Positions 40,201 through 52,332 of a stretch of DNA of 64,000 nt are shown piece after piece (position 1 is the stretch's first letter; each line of letters starts with the position of its first letter). This DNA comes from Alviniconcha marisindica (lineage: Eukaryota > Mollusca > Gastropoda > Provannidae): assembly GCA_018857735.1 (NCBI GenBank), contig JABMCL010002055.1:1260001-1324000 (forward strand). The letters run 5' to 3'. The position numbers were made by a program, and so were the translations under genes. The notes beneath the pieces are model-generated. The model was not told the origin of the DNA and did not search any database. It saw only the letters and a program-made list of their open reading frames with translations.

Positions 40201-43200
40201 GTGGTGGAGCTGGAGCAGCAGCTGACAGAGTCCCAGACCCGCCTCGACCAGACTGCCACCCAGCTGGCCGAGAGGGAGGAGCAGATACAGCAGGTGGGTC
40301 CCTCCCTCCCTCCCTTGCTTGCTTGCTTGCTAAAACAAGCTTGCTTGCTTGTCTTCTTGACTGTAGTCACAGACGGTGAGACTGATGTGGTGAGAATGAA
40401 AGAGCAGCTAACACCTGGAAAAATTGTCAGTTATTGTCTTCCAGCAGTTTGCCTTCCAGCACATTCAGAAAAATCAGGTTGTGTATACTGATCATTGGTG
40501 GAAGCTGGTGTACCTTTTTCTTTTCAACCACAAAGGTATATTTCCTGTCACCAACAGATAAAGAGAATGCTTTAAACAAATTACCAGGTCTGGACGAGAG
40601 CTGGGTAAGATTTTAGGTGGCAACTGTTTTCCTGCATGCACAAGACTGCAGTATATATGCTGTGTTTCATTCCATTCAGACATCTGTACTCTGGCTTTAG
40701 AGAAACGTTGACTATCTATTCATTTGTTGTTGTTGTTTTTAATTATTTGCGCTTTATTTTTGGGGGTTTTATTTTTTATTTTTTTACTGCAAAGTACAAA
40801 CAACATGTACAAAGCACATACTTTTTGTTTATTTATTTGTTTGATTAAAAAAAAATCATGCACGATACAGCGGACAGAACATTGTCATTCTGCTGAACTC
40901 CACAGCTGCAGGCAGAGGTGCAGGCCCTTCAACAGGAGGCCCGCCAGCAACAGCAACAGCAGCAGCAGCAACAACAGCGGCAGCAGCAGCAGGAAGCGCA
41001 GACTCCAGATGAGGTGGCGTGCCCCAAGACCCCAGACAGCAGCGAGGACGGTGAGGCGGACGAGAGGCTGAAGGACGTGCTGTCCAGGGCCCAGCACATG
41101 CAGACCCTGGTGCGCGAGAGCTTGTCCTCCTCCCTCCCCATCTCGGGGCAGGCAGAGGCATTCAGCCTGTCGCGCTGGGAGTCGGAGCCTGGACTGTCTT
41201 CCAGCGTCAGTCCCGAGGTGAGAGGGCATCACTGGTCTCTTCTCAGTCAGCCTAACAACACAGTCTGCATCAGTGCTTTTTTTTGGTCTTTTTTCTTTTT
41301 TTTTGTCTGTTCACTCGTTTGTGCTGGAACTGGCCATGCACCCAAATGGCTGGAGGAGACTGGTGTTCACGCAGCTGCTTCTCTGAAGTATGTTCTGGTT
41401 ACTTACCTTTCAGTGTGCTGTGTTTGATCTCCTGAGAGAATTCTGTGTTGATAAAGCAGCAGGCTACCTTCGCATGTGCACACAAAAACTGTCAGCTTTC
41501 ACCTAGTCCCGTTTAGTACGGGAAATCTTTTGTTGTCTTAATAAGACAAGGGGTTGTACCATCACAGAAAATATCAGCTTTCACCTGGTCAAATTTAGCA
41601 TGGAAAATGATCTTGTTTAGTAGTAGTGATTTACGCTGTTTACATTACTTTATTTCAGATCACTGGCAGCAAATTTTTGCTATTTGCATTGGGTTGAGTT
41701 GGATTGTTGCTGCTGCTGTTACTGGATTTTTTTATTAAAAAAAAAATATTATTCTTTAATTTCTTCTGCTTGATTACTTTTTCATTTCTAGTACAGTAGT
41801 AGCTGAACATTGTTAGCATTTTATATAAGCTGAAGACCAGTTTGAAGAATTTAGTTTGTGTGTTGACTTGCCTAGTTCTTAACTGAATCACCTGTTCACG
41901 TTTTGGGGGCATTTTTGTTCTGTACTCACTCACCCTCTTGTTTGGAGTGATTCCCACGATATACCTAATTTTCACATGTACACCGAGTGAAATATAGCTG
42001 GCACACGTCTTCTGGTAACCATGACCACCTTTCTCTCACTCAGTGCTTCTTGCAGTGAGTGATTGTGCTTGTCCTGGGTGTTTGTCTCGGTGGAAAAGCC
42101 TGAATTTAAAGCATCATAACCACGGCAGCTGGTAACCACAGCAGCTGGAGGAGTATGGGTTTGAGGCCCCTCCCCCCACCCCCCTACACCCCCAACTCCA
42201 TTCGATATTCACTCCCATTGCTTCACCCCACTGTCTCAACAACCCTCTCAAACTCGTTCTAATGTTGACCACCACTGGAAGGAAAAACGTGATGTGAAGT
42301 CCAAGGAACTTGAAAACCTACACTGTTAGTCTCTTCCTTTCCCTGATGAGATAATAAAGTAATCTTGAATCTTGAATCCCGAAGCATATTCTCAGTAGTC
42401 CCTGCAGCTCAAAATGCATCATTTATATCGGATCGGGGGTGGGGTGGGGAGGGCCACAAGAGCTGAAGTACATGGAGATGCCTGGTGTCGAGCCCAGTCC
42501 AGCTTGGGCTTTGGCCAGCCAGGCGTGCCTCCAGTCGCGCCGCGTGCACCCCAGAGGCTCCAGTTAGCAAACTACACAGTGACAAAGTGAGGAAAGGAGG
42601 AGGAGAGAGTGGCCGAGCGGCAACGTCCACCCTTGTGTTGACAGATGATGGCACAGGCTCAGGACACGGAGTTGTGGCTGCGGCGCCAGCAGCGAGAGCT
42701 GGCCTCCAAAAACCGCGAGCTGGCCACCGTGCGAGAAGAGCTGGAGGCCTGGCTGAGGCGCAAGGACCGCACTGCCCCCACCCATGAGTACTCCGCCTCC
42801 GTAATGACCATGACCCTTAGACTGCAGGTCAGCATGCTAGGCAGGGTCCAGGACGTTGGGTGAAGGGTCAAGGACGCTGATTGGTGTCTGCTGGGGAGGT
42901 CCTCAATAGAAACCCTTTCCTCCTTTCCTCCTTACTAGACATGGTAAAAGATACTGTCCCACATTTTCCATCTTGACAGTGACTCAAGCCAGTGCTTTAA
43001 CCTCACACACTGTACCACGTTTACCGTGTTAAAAATTAAATGTCTGATTACCGTCACCTTGTTAGCAAAATGCATTTTGTTATATTTGCACACTAATCAC
43101 TATAAAATATTTTTTATGATTCAAGGAAAGGCGTGCAAATAGAAAATATCTACCAAGCTCACATCCTTAACAAAATTATAAAGCCGCAAGAAAAGAAAAA

Positions 43201-45014
43201 TCATTTTTTTTTTTTTTCTTTTTAAATCACAGTTAAATATCAGTCACAATAAAAGGCAGATATTCATCAATCTGTTCTGATGCACACTGCTTTATGCTGG
43301 AAGAGGATGGGGGAGAAAAAAGTGAAGTTGGATGATGGCAGAATTCCTGGCAGTAGGTCAAGCATGCAAAGCTGTATTCTGACCTAATCCAGGCTTTTAA
43401 GAGAGAACGTGTGATAGCTCTCAGTTTTTAGATGAGGGACACTAATTTCAGCATATACAGATAAAGGCAGTGTTTAGAAATTCAGAGTTCCTGGCAACAG
43501 CACAGACATGCAAGGCTATGTCCTGACCTAATCCAAGCTTTTAAGAGAGAACATTTGATAGCTCTGGGTTTTCAGCTGAGGGGCCTTCATTTCAACATCT
43601 ATGGTGATGCAGGGAAGAAATGCAGCCAGTGGCTTGAAGCACTGCTGCAAGTGAAGCGGACAAATTGCAAGGAACTGAAGTCAGGCCATGAGGCCTGCAT
43701 TCTTTGTGAACAACACAATAAGTTCAGGAAAAACTAACTTGAGTTCAGAATGAAAGTGCTACTTTTGACATGTCAATGCCACCCCTTTTGTGTGTCAGAT
43801 CTGGAACAGTTACCTGTTGCATTCAACAACAACAACAAAAAACCCAGGTTTTGTTCTTGAGTTGAAGCAGTTTGTAGTGCTTTTAGTGAAGACAGCCGCC
43901 TAACATGCAGTATAAACATGCATCTTTTCTTCTTTTGTTTGTAGAGAGATTGGTCATCTCCTTCCTGTGCATTGTAGACTTGCAGATGCTGGCTTGAGTC
44001 TGTTAGGGAAATCCCTGACAGTTCTTTTTATTTCACAGGTCATCTTTGTAGAGAAGGGGAGGGGTTGGGGGCGTATACAGTGGTATATACAATGGTATAT
44101 GGCCATCATGGAAACTACATACAGCAGTTTTCTAGTGTGTTCTAGTGTGAAGATAGATTTTTGCCAATAATTACGTAGGGTGTTTTTGCTAATATGTAGG
44201 GAGTGCACCAATAACATCTTGTACAGCTGTTGTTTCTACACCCTGGTCATCATTTTACCTGAAGTGAGTGGTAACCATTTGCAGTATCTAATTTGTATGA
44301 GCTTTTCTTTTCTTTTCTGGTTTGGTAGCTAATACATTGCAATATAATATTCAGCACTATGTGTGCTACTTTGAACTAACTTCTCAGCTTTTGAAGTGTG
44401 GGGTGTCTGAAAAGTGATTTCTAATTGAGTGATTGGGCTGTGCACATAGTTTGATTTAGATTTAGATTTTATTTTGCTTTGATTTAGATGCAGGCAGTTG
44501 ATTTAGATAGATTAAAAAATATAATCATTAGAAAGGGGGTAGTGAAACAAAACCGAGTTGTGTCCCATGTTGTTAACGTCACAAATGCAGCAGAACCATA
44601 CTCCAATTCTTTCTCAGGAAAAAGAGGTTCTAATCGCCTCCCTGAAGCGAGAGCTCAAGGAATCCAAAGAGCTGCTGGCAGCAGCAGAAAAATCCACAGC
44701 AGAGATGGCCTTGGCCTCAGGGTCACGGTCCCTCTCGCCCCAGACGCAGCAACAGATCGCCCATCTTCGCTCGGAGCTGCAGCGAGCGAGGTCAGCGCTG
44801 ATGGCCATGCAGGAGCGAAGCGGCTCGGAGAGCGAGAGCGGGGAGGTTGCGGAGCAGCAGGATGATGTGCAGAAGCTGGAGGCAGAGCTGAAGCTTCTGA
44901 GATCCTCTGCCAGCATGTCGGCCAAAGATTTTGTGAAGGTGAGCAGTCATGGTCATGGAGGCTGGCAAAGAGAACTTATTTGTTGACTGGATTTTAATGT
45001 ATTTTTTCTGTGGT

Positions 45015-45062
<48 letters not shown>

Positions 45063-47766
45063 GTGTGTGTGTGTGTGTGTGCGTGTGTGCGTGTGCGTGT
45101 GCATGCGTGCACAGATACCTGTGTGTTTGAATGTTTTGAATCTGGAACATAGATATCCACAGTGCGTAGTTTTCTATTACTCCATACAAGTGCCCCAGGC
45201 TGAAGCTTTATGGGCTGGGGACATGAAGAAGACAGTGTAGCTGCTTAAAAGGCTGGATAAAGGACAGCTTAAAGGCTACCATCACACTTCAGCTATACCA
45301 TGCGGCCACTGAAACTTCGAAAAGGAGACAGCAAGTCCACATAAACAATGAAACGGGGGCAACCTCTTCCACATGAAGCTCTCCCACTCTGGACAAAGAA
45401 GTATGCTAAAGGGGGGTGGGGTGGGGTGGAGGATCGGAAGCAGCTTACATTGTTGAAGACAGGCGATGAAAAAAAGGCATGACCCACATTGTCTTGACTG
45501 TCCTCACAGAAAGTTCAGGAGCTGCGGGAGGAACTGACCATGGAACACCAGCGCCACATCCGCGAGGTCCAGGAGGCAGCCCGGCAGGACCTAGAGATCA
45601 AGCTGACAGAGCTGCAGTCCCGCCACGACCACGAGACGCAGCAGCTGCAGCAGCTGCACCAGCGCAAGCTGCAGCAGGCCCTGTCCCAGCAGCAGCAGGA
45701 GCTGGAGAAGCAGCACAAGACGGAGCTCAACCACCTCCGAGTCCAGCACCAGCAGGAGATCGACCGCCTGCGCTCTGAGGAACTGGGTGAGTGGACCGGA
45801 TGGATTGTGCCGGGGAGTGCCTGAAGGGTTATGTAGCCTGGGGCAGGACTGGTGTGGTAACTGGAGAGTCGGGCGATGGCAGGATAGCAGAGTGCTCGGT
45901 GAGGGGTCGGTGAGGAGGCTGCACGCTGATAGCTTGGCAGGGCTTACAGCTGCAGTGCTACACGCGGCTTAACCCACCCGTGTCTCTTCAGCAGGAATGC
46001 AGTGGAACCCATTGAGAAAAACTTCGTCCAGGGTTCAATTTTTGTGTGTGAGAAAGTGCTTCTGCTGTGACGTTTCCTTGTGTTTCATTTCTGTCATTTA
46101 AGACCGTTTTCTGTTGAGAAATGCTTCATTTTTCCAATACAGAGGGAAGTGTTGAACGTGTCATCTTGCTTGCAGCCTCATTGACAGATGCCTCAGTGGC
46201 CCAGCGCCTCCACGCAGACATCTCAGCCACCCGGCAGATGGACCAGCAGATGATTGGCTCACTGAACGCAGCGGATGATGCCAGCATGACGGGAAGCTCC
46301 GACTCACAGGAGGCTTGCCCTGCACGCATTCAGGTCTGTGGGGTTATGCCGTTTGTGTTCGTTTCTGTGCCTGCCCTCGACTCTTGCTATTATTTGTTGG
46401 GGTAAACAGAACTGGCCGCTTCATGCTGGAAACAGAACTGGCCGCTTCATGTTGGAAACAGAACTGGCCGCTTCATGTTGGAAACACAACTGGCCGCTTC
46501 ATGTTGGAAACACAACTGGCTGCTTCTTGTTCACGGGCTCCTTTTTCCAACCTTTTCATTTTGTCCAAAAGTATTTTCAAGAATTAGAAGAATTGTAACA
46601 CATAAAATGATAATGAGTTAATACATTATTATCATAGACAACAAGAGCAAACAGTAAGAGGGGACTACAACAATGAAAACGGCAACAACAGATTGTTCTC
46701 AAGACAAACGATGATGTATATACCATGAGCTGTTTGAACGTTTTCATGACCTGCTTGACAGGCCTTGCTGGATGGTGTTCTCGAGACAAACGATGATGTA
46801 TATACCATGACTGTTGAACGTTTTCATGACCTGCTTACAGGCCTTGCTTGATCATGTTCTCGAGACAAACGATGATGTATATACCAATGAAAAGCTGTTT
46901 GAACGTTTTCATGACCTGCTTGACAGGCCTTGCTTGATGTGTTCTCGAGACAACGATGATGTATATACCATGAGCTGTTTGAACGTTTTCATGACCTGCT
47001 TACAGGCCTTGCTATGGTGTTCTCAAGACAAACGATGATGTATATACCATGAGCTGTTTGAACATTTTCATGACCTGCTTCACAGGCCTTGCTTGATCAT
47101 GTTCTCAAGACAAACGATGATGTATATACCATGAGCTGTTTGAACGTTTTCATGACCTGCTTGACAGGCCTTGCTTGCTGTTTGAACGTCAGGCCTTGCT
47201 CAATCGTGTTCTCAAGACAAACGATGATGTATATACCATGAGCTGTTTGAACGTTTTTATGACCTGCTTCACAGGCCTTGCTGGATCGACTGCGGGAAGC
47301 AGGGGAGCACATCCTGTCAGTCTCGGAGCTGGACTTCCTGCGGCGCCAGCTCAGCCCTCCGCGAGAGGCAGCACTGCAGGAGGCTTGGGAAGGGGAGAAA
47401 CTGGCCCTGGTCAAGACCATCCACGCCCTGAAAGAACTGCTGAGTCAGGCAGACCGAGTCAGTGCCAGGGTTGGTGTTGTTGTCCTTATCTTCACATGGT
47501 ACTTTGGAATACAGCTGTGAAAGAAAGAGAGTGAACAGAAGTGACTGTCAGCATTCTAAGCAGATTAAGAAATGGGGAATATTCACATTACGCTTATATG
47601 TTTACAGACACACAGGCATGTACAAGCATAACAATGCACATGTGCGTGTATGCATGCACACACATGCACAACACATACACAGCACACATGCGCACACAGC
47701 ACACATGCACACAGCACACATGCGCACACACACACATCGCACACACACACACACACACACAGCACA

Positions 47767-47812
<46 letters not shown>

Positions 47813-50800
47813 AGCACACGCACACACGCACACACACACCACACACACACACACAACACACACACACACAGCACACATGCACACACACTCTCTTTCTCTC
47901 AGCTGTCTCTCTGTCAGCTGTCTCTCTGTGTGTCACCTATGTATGTCACTTACTGTAGCACATGTACTGAGACTGGAGGTTGTTTGGCTTGTGTCGGACA
48001 CACAGCTGGAGGAAGGAGAGGCAGACTGGCGGTCGGACCTGATCCAGGCCCCTTGGTGGAGGTCTACAAGAGGGAGTGCCTGGGGCTGGAGGCGGAGCTG
48101 CACATGCTGCGTCTTCAGCAGGCCGGCCAGGAACACGCCCACTCCATCAAGAACCTCGACAACCGCTTGCGGGAACAGGTCAGCTGAAAAGGCATGGGGA
48201 AGGGGTGTTGATTTGGGCAAATTGGTGAGGTTTTCATTCTTGTTCCCACCTTCTGATTTCTTAGAAGTGGGTATGTGCTTACAGGAGCAGCAGCACAAGT
48301 CTTTTCCTTTTTTTGTTTGTTTTGTTTGTTCATTGATGTCTTGGGACACAATTTTTTTTGCAAATCTACTTTGTCTGAGAAAAGATGATATCTTCAGGCA
48401 GTTCCTTCATTTCTCTCAGAGAACATGGCAGCTGTAATCATCATATGTGTGGTACAGGTTTTTACCGTTTTACCAGTCATCTCTCTGCTCTCAGGCGACT
48501 AAACATGTCTGCTCTCTGGCAACTAAACATGGGTCTGTGGTTTCAGGAGCAGCTGCACCAGTCAGGTCTGGATGCCATGCTGCGCGCGGAGCGTCAGTCA
48601 CTTCTCACGGAGCTGCAGCAGCTGCAGTCTCGCCTGTCCCAGCTGAGGCGTGAGCAGCAAGACCTCCAGGCACAGATGACGGAGTCCCTGGCACAGCAGG
48701 AAGAGACGGCTACCAACAAAACATGGAAGCTGCAACGTGAAGGTACAGGTCACCCTCACAGGACTGCACTTGGTTGTCATGTTGTTTTTTCAATGTAACA
48801 TGATGGTCTTCTCAATAGGAATGGTTAGAAGATACTCTCCCCAGAAGTTTTTCAGTTGGTTTTTGATCATGCTTGTTAAAAGTCAACATTTGAAGTTGCG
48901 AAAACAGGGCTGTGGGTGTGGCCATTTTCCCCGAGTCATGAATGTGGCTGGTTTGTGGCAGAAGTGTATGGTTTTGTCACAGGTCAACCTTTTTCAGCTT
49001 GTCACCAGTTTTATCGATCAAACCAACATGGGTGTGCCTTGAGAAGTTCAAACTTCGAAGGAAAAAAGTACTTTTGTTGGTAAATACCAATACAGCAAGC
49101 GTAAAGGGTCAGCAGATGACACAGGTTGACACATTTTCTGTTTTTCAGCCAGCTGGCATCTTTGCTTGGAGTCCCCTTTAAAGTTGTGCTGCTCAGCCCA
49201 TGGCATGTCAGATTGCTGTCATTAGTGAAGAGCTTCCCTTCTGCCTGTAGGACATCATGTGGCATCCTGGGACATGAGGTGGCATCCTGGGACATCAGGT
49301 GGCATCCTGCTGAAATTCCAAAGTTCTCAACATGAATGTTCCTGGTTGGCTTAACCACAGGTCAAGACTACTATTGGCAAGGGAAAAAAAGTGAGACCGG
49401 CTGAACAAGTTCCTGGTCAGGGTTATGGGTTTGTGTTGCTGAAGGAGGCTGGTCTCTGTGTGTTTCAGTGCAAGTTCTTGAGTACAAGCTGCAGCAGGAG
49501 AAGGTGATCGAGGAGGACCTCCGGAAGGGTCTGGACGCGGAGCGGCGCCGCGTGGCAGAGCTATCTGCGGAACTGTCGCGAGACAAGGGGACGCTCATCT
49601 CGGTGCAGTCGGAGCTGCAGTCGACCCAGCTGCACCTGGCTCGCACCAAGGATGCCCTGGAGAGGGAACAGAACCGATTCACCTCCGTGACGTTAGTGTT
49701 CTTTTGCCACGGTCCTTTCTGTGTCTTAGCGGCTTGACAGTAACATAAGTGATCAGAAAGGTTTTATTATGGAATTCACTTGTTATGTTTGTGTTGGATG
49801 AATTGGTTTGTTTCACTTTGTTTGTTTCTTTGTTTGTGTTATGTTTCAGCAGTTTATGTGTTGTTTGGTTTGTTTTTGCCAAAATAGTTTTTTATTTACA
49901 GTAGCCTGAAACTAACCTTGTTTTAAAAAAAATATCAGTTTGTGTAATATTTTCTGCAGGAAGATAGTTGCCACAAATTATACAGACAAAAACCAATGAT
50001 TTCTGTTTTTTGATTAATATTTGTAGGTCGGCCATTTGGCTTGTTAGCCTTTTGTTTTATTGTATTACTTGATACTAGATTTTGCACCTTGGGAATGGGA
50101 GTAGCTTCTTCGCACCTGAAACCTACCTGAGCTTACCACAACATTGAGTTTTTGCTTGCTCATTTGGTTGATTAGTTGGTTGGTGCATTTGCTTGTTTGT
50201 TTGTTTGGTGGCACTGTATTGTATTGAAAGTGTTGTCCTGTGCCCCATACCTGCAGTGCATGGTTGGTTGGTTGGTTTGTGTGTCTGTTTGTTCGACAGT
50301 ATTGTATTGAAAGTGTTGTCCTGTGCCCCATACCTGCAGTGCATGGTTGGTTGGTTTGTGTGTGTGTTTGTTCTACGGTATTGTATTGAAAATGTTGTCC
50401 TGTGCCCCATACCTGCAGTGCATAGTTGGTTGGTTGGTTTGTGTGTTTGTTCTACGGTATTGTATTGAAAATGTTGTCCTGTGCCCCATACCTGCAGTGT
50501 ATGGTTGGTTGGTGTGTGTGTGTGTGTTTGTTCTACGGTATTGTATTGAAAATGTTGTCCTGTGCCCCATACCTGCAGTGTATGGTTGGTTGGTGTGTGT
50601 GTGTGTGTTTGTTCTACGGTATTGTATTGAAAATGTTGTCCTGTGCCCCATACCTGCAGTGCATGGTTGGTTGGTGTGTGTGTGTTTTTGTTCTACAGTA
50701 TTGTATAGAAAGTGTTGTTCTGTGCCCCATACCTGCAGTGCATGGTTGGTTGGTGTGTGTGTGTGTTTGTTCTACGGTATTGTACAGAAAATGTTGTCCT

Positions 50801-51436
50801 GTGCCCCATACCTGTAGTGCATGGTTGGCTGGTTGGTTTGTCTGTGTGTTTGTTCTACGGTATTGTACAGAAAATGTTGTCCTGTGCCCCATACCTGCAG
50901 TGCGTGGTTGGCTGGTTGGTTTGTCTGTGTGTTTGTTCTACGGTATTGTATTGAAAGTGTTGTCCTGTGCCCCATACCTGCAGTGCAAATCAGCCAGCAG
51001 AGGAGAGCGAGGGAAGGTAGGTGTTGGCTCCTACAAAGGGGGTAGCTTCTCTCGGCACCTTTCCACCTTTGGGTGTGGGCTGTGGCACTGTAGCCAGCAA
51101 GGCCCCCGCTGAGTTTGACGTGACTGTGGGGCATTGCTTGTACCTCCAGTGTATGGTGGCAGATTGCGTCCTCTTCCTTCCTAACCACCACTTCAGTACG
51201 GTGTGGGATGGTGTAGATACCGATTGGCTGTAAAGTGGCTGGCTTCCTTTGTACTGGTCTATTTTAACCCCCTACCCACTTTATTTTGTTGTAGTTTTTT
51301 GTTGTTGTTCTTATTGGCTCGTTTTGTTTACTGTTGGTTTTGATGGAGGGTTGTGGGTGTGTCCTTGGGTGCAATTTGTTTTTTGTGCCACTAGAATGTT
51401 GATTCAGATTCATTGTTTATGTTTTTAACTGGGCTG

Positions 51437-51513
<77 letters not shown>

Positions 51514-52269
51514 CTTCTGCTTCTTTCTTCCCCGCCTCGCCCCCCAGCAAACTGTCTAATACTTATGCTCTAAAAGCATGCACCAGTCAAATTTTGGCCC
51601 CTGTTTTTATTTCTTTGTTTTATTCTTGAACTGTGACCTTTCTACAGGCAAGAGTGGAGCGCGTGTCTGTGAGTTTTCTCTTCCTTTCTCAGCACGCCTT
51701 GCCTCCCTTTGACATAGTGTGAATGTGCAGGACTAGCGCCAGCTGCATGAAACCGCTCTGTATTGTTCATACACCGCTTCCGGTGTCTCGAATGACCAGT
51801 GATTTATGAGACAAGTAGGCGTGTCTTTGTATAGAAGAACAGTGACATGTAGAATAGGTCAGAAATGGATATGCTGTGATGTGATGTGAGTGAGTGGTCA
51901 CGTAAGCATGCCGAGATAGTCTAGTCTTTGATTCCCTTTGATCGCAGATTCCAGTGTTTGCCTCTGTCATTCCTTGGAATGCTGATTCCAAAGATAGTCT
52001 CTTTGATTCCCTGGAATGCAGACTCTTTCAAATATAATTGACTTAGATTCACAGGTGTGACTGTGAGGTACTGTTGTAACTGGCATGATCCAGCAATGTT
52101 GATGTTACAGTACGGATAGTTTTCATCTGCCATTGGTTCAGTGAGATGCAGTCATACCAGACTATTTTGGAATCAGACTTTAGTGCAAAAATCCTTGCTT
52201 TATTATATTCAATCAGTATATTCAGTTGGGTTTGACATTATAAGATAGCATATTTGTACATGCACATGG

Positions 52270-52332
<63 letters not shown>

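Noticed and set aside
42645..42650. ATG ATG at the start of exon 24 as a gene start
   Set aside because: The codons directly follow a normal acceptor and continue the phase of exon 23; no promoter-like or 5' UTR signal.
50193..51112. Plus-strand frame with repeated FVLRYCIENVVLCPIPAVHG, looking like a membrane protein
   Set aside because: It is the roughly 90-bp intronic array read through; the hydrophobic look comes from GT-rich sequence, and phase does not fit exon 31.
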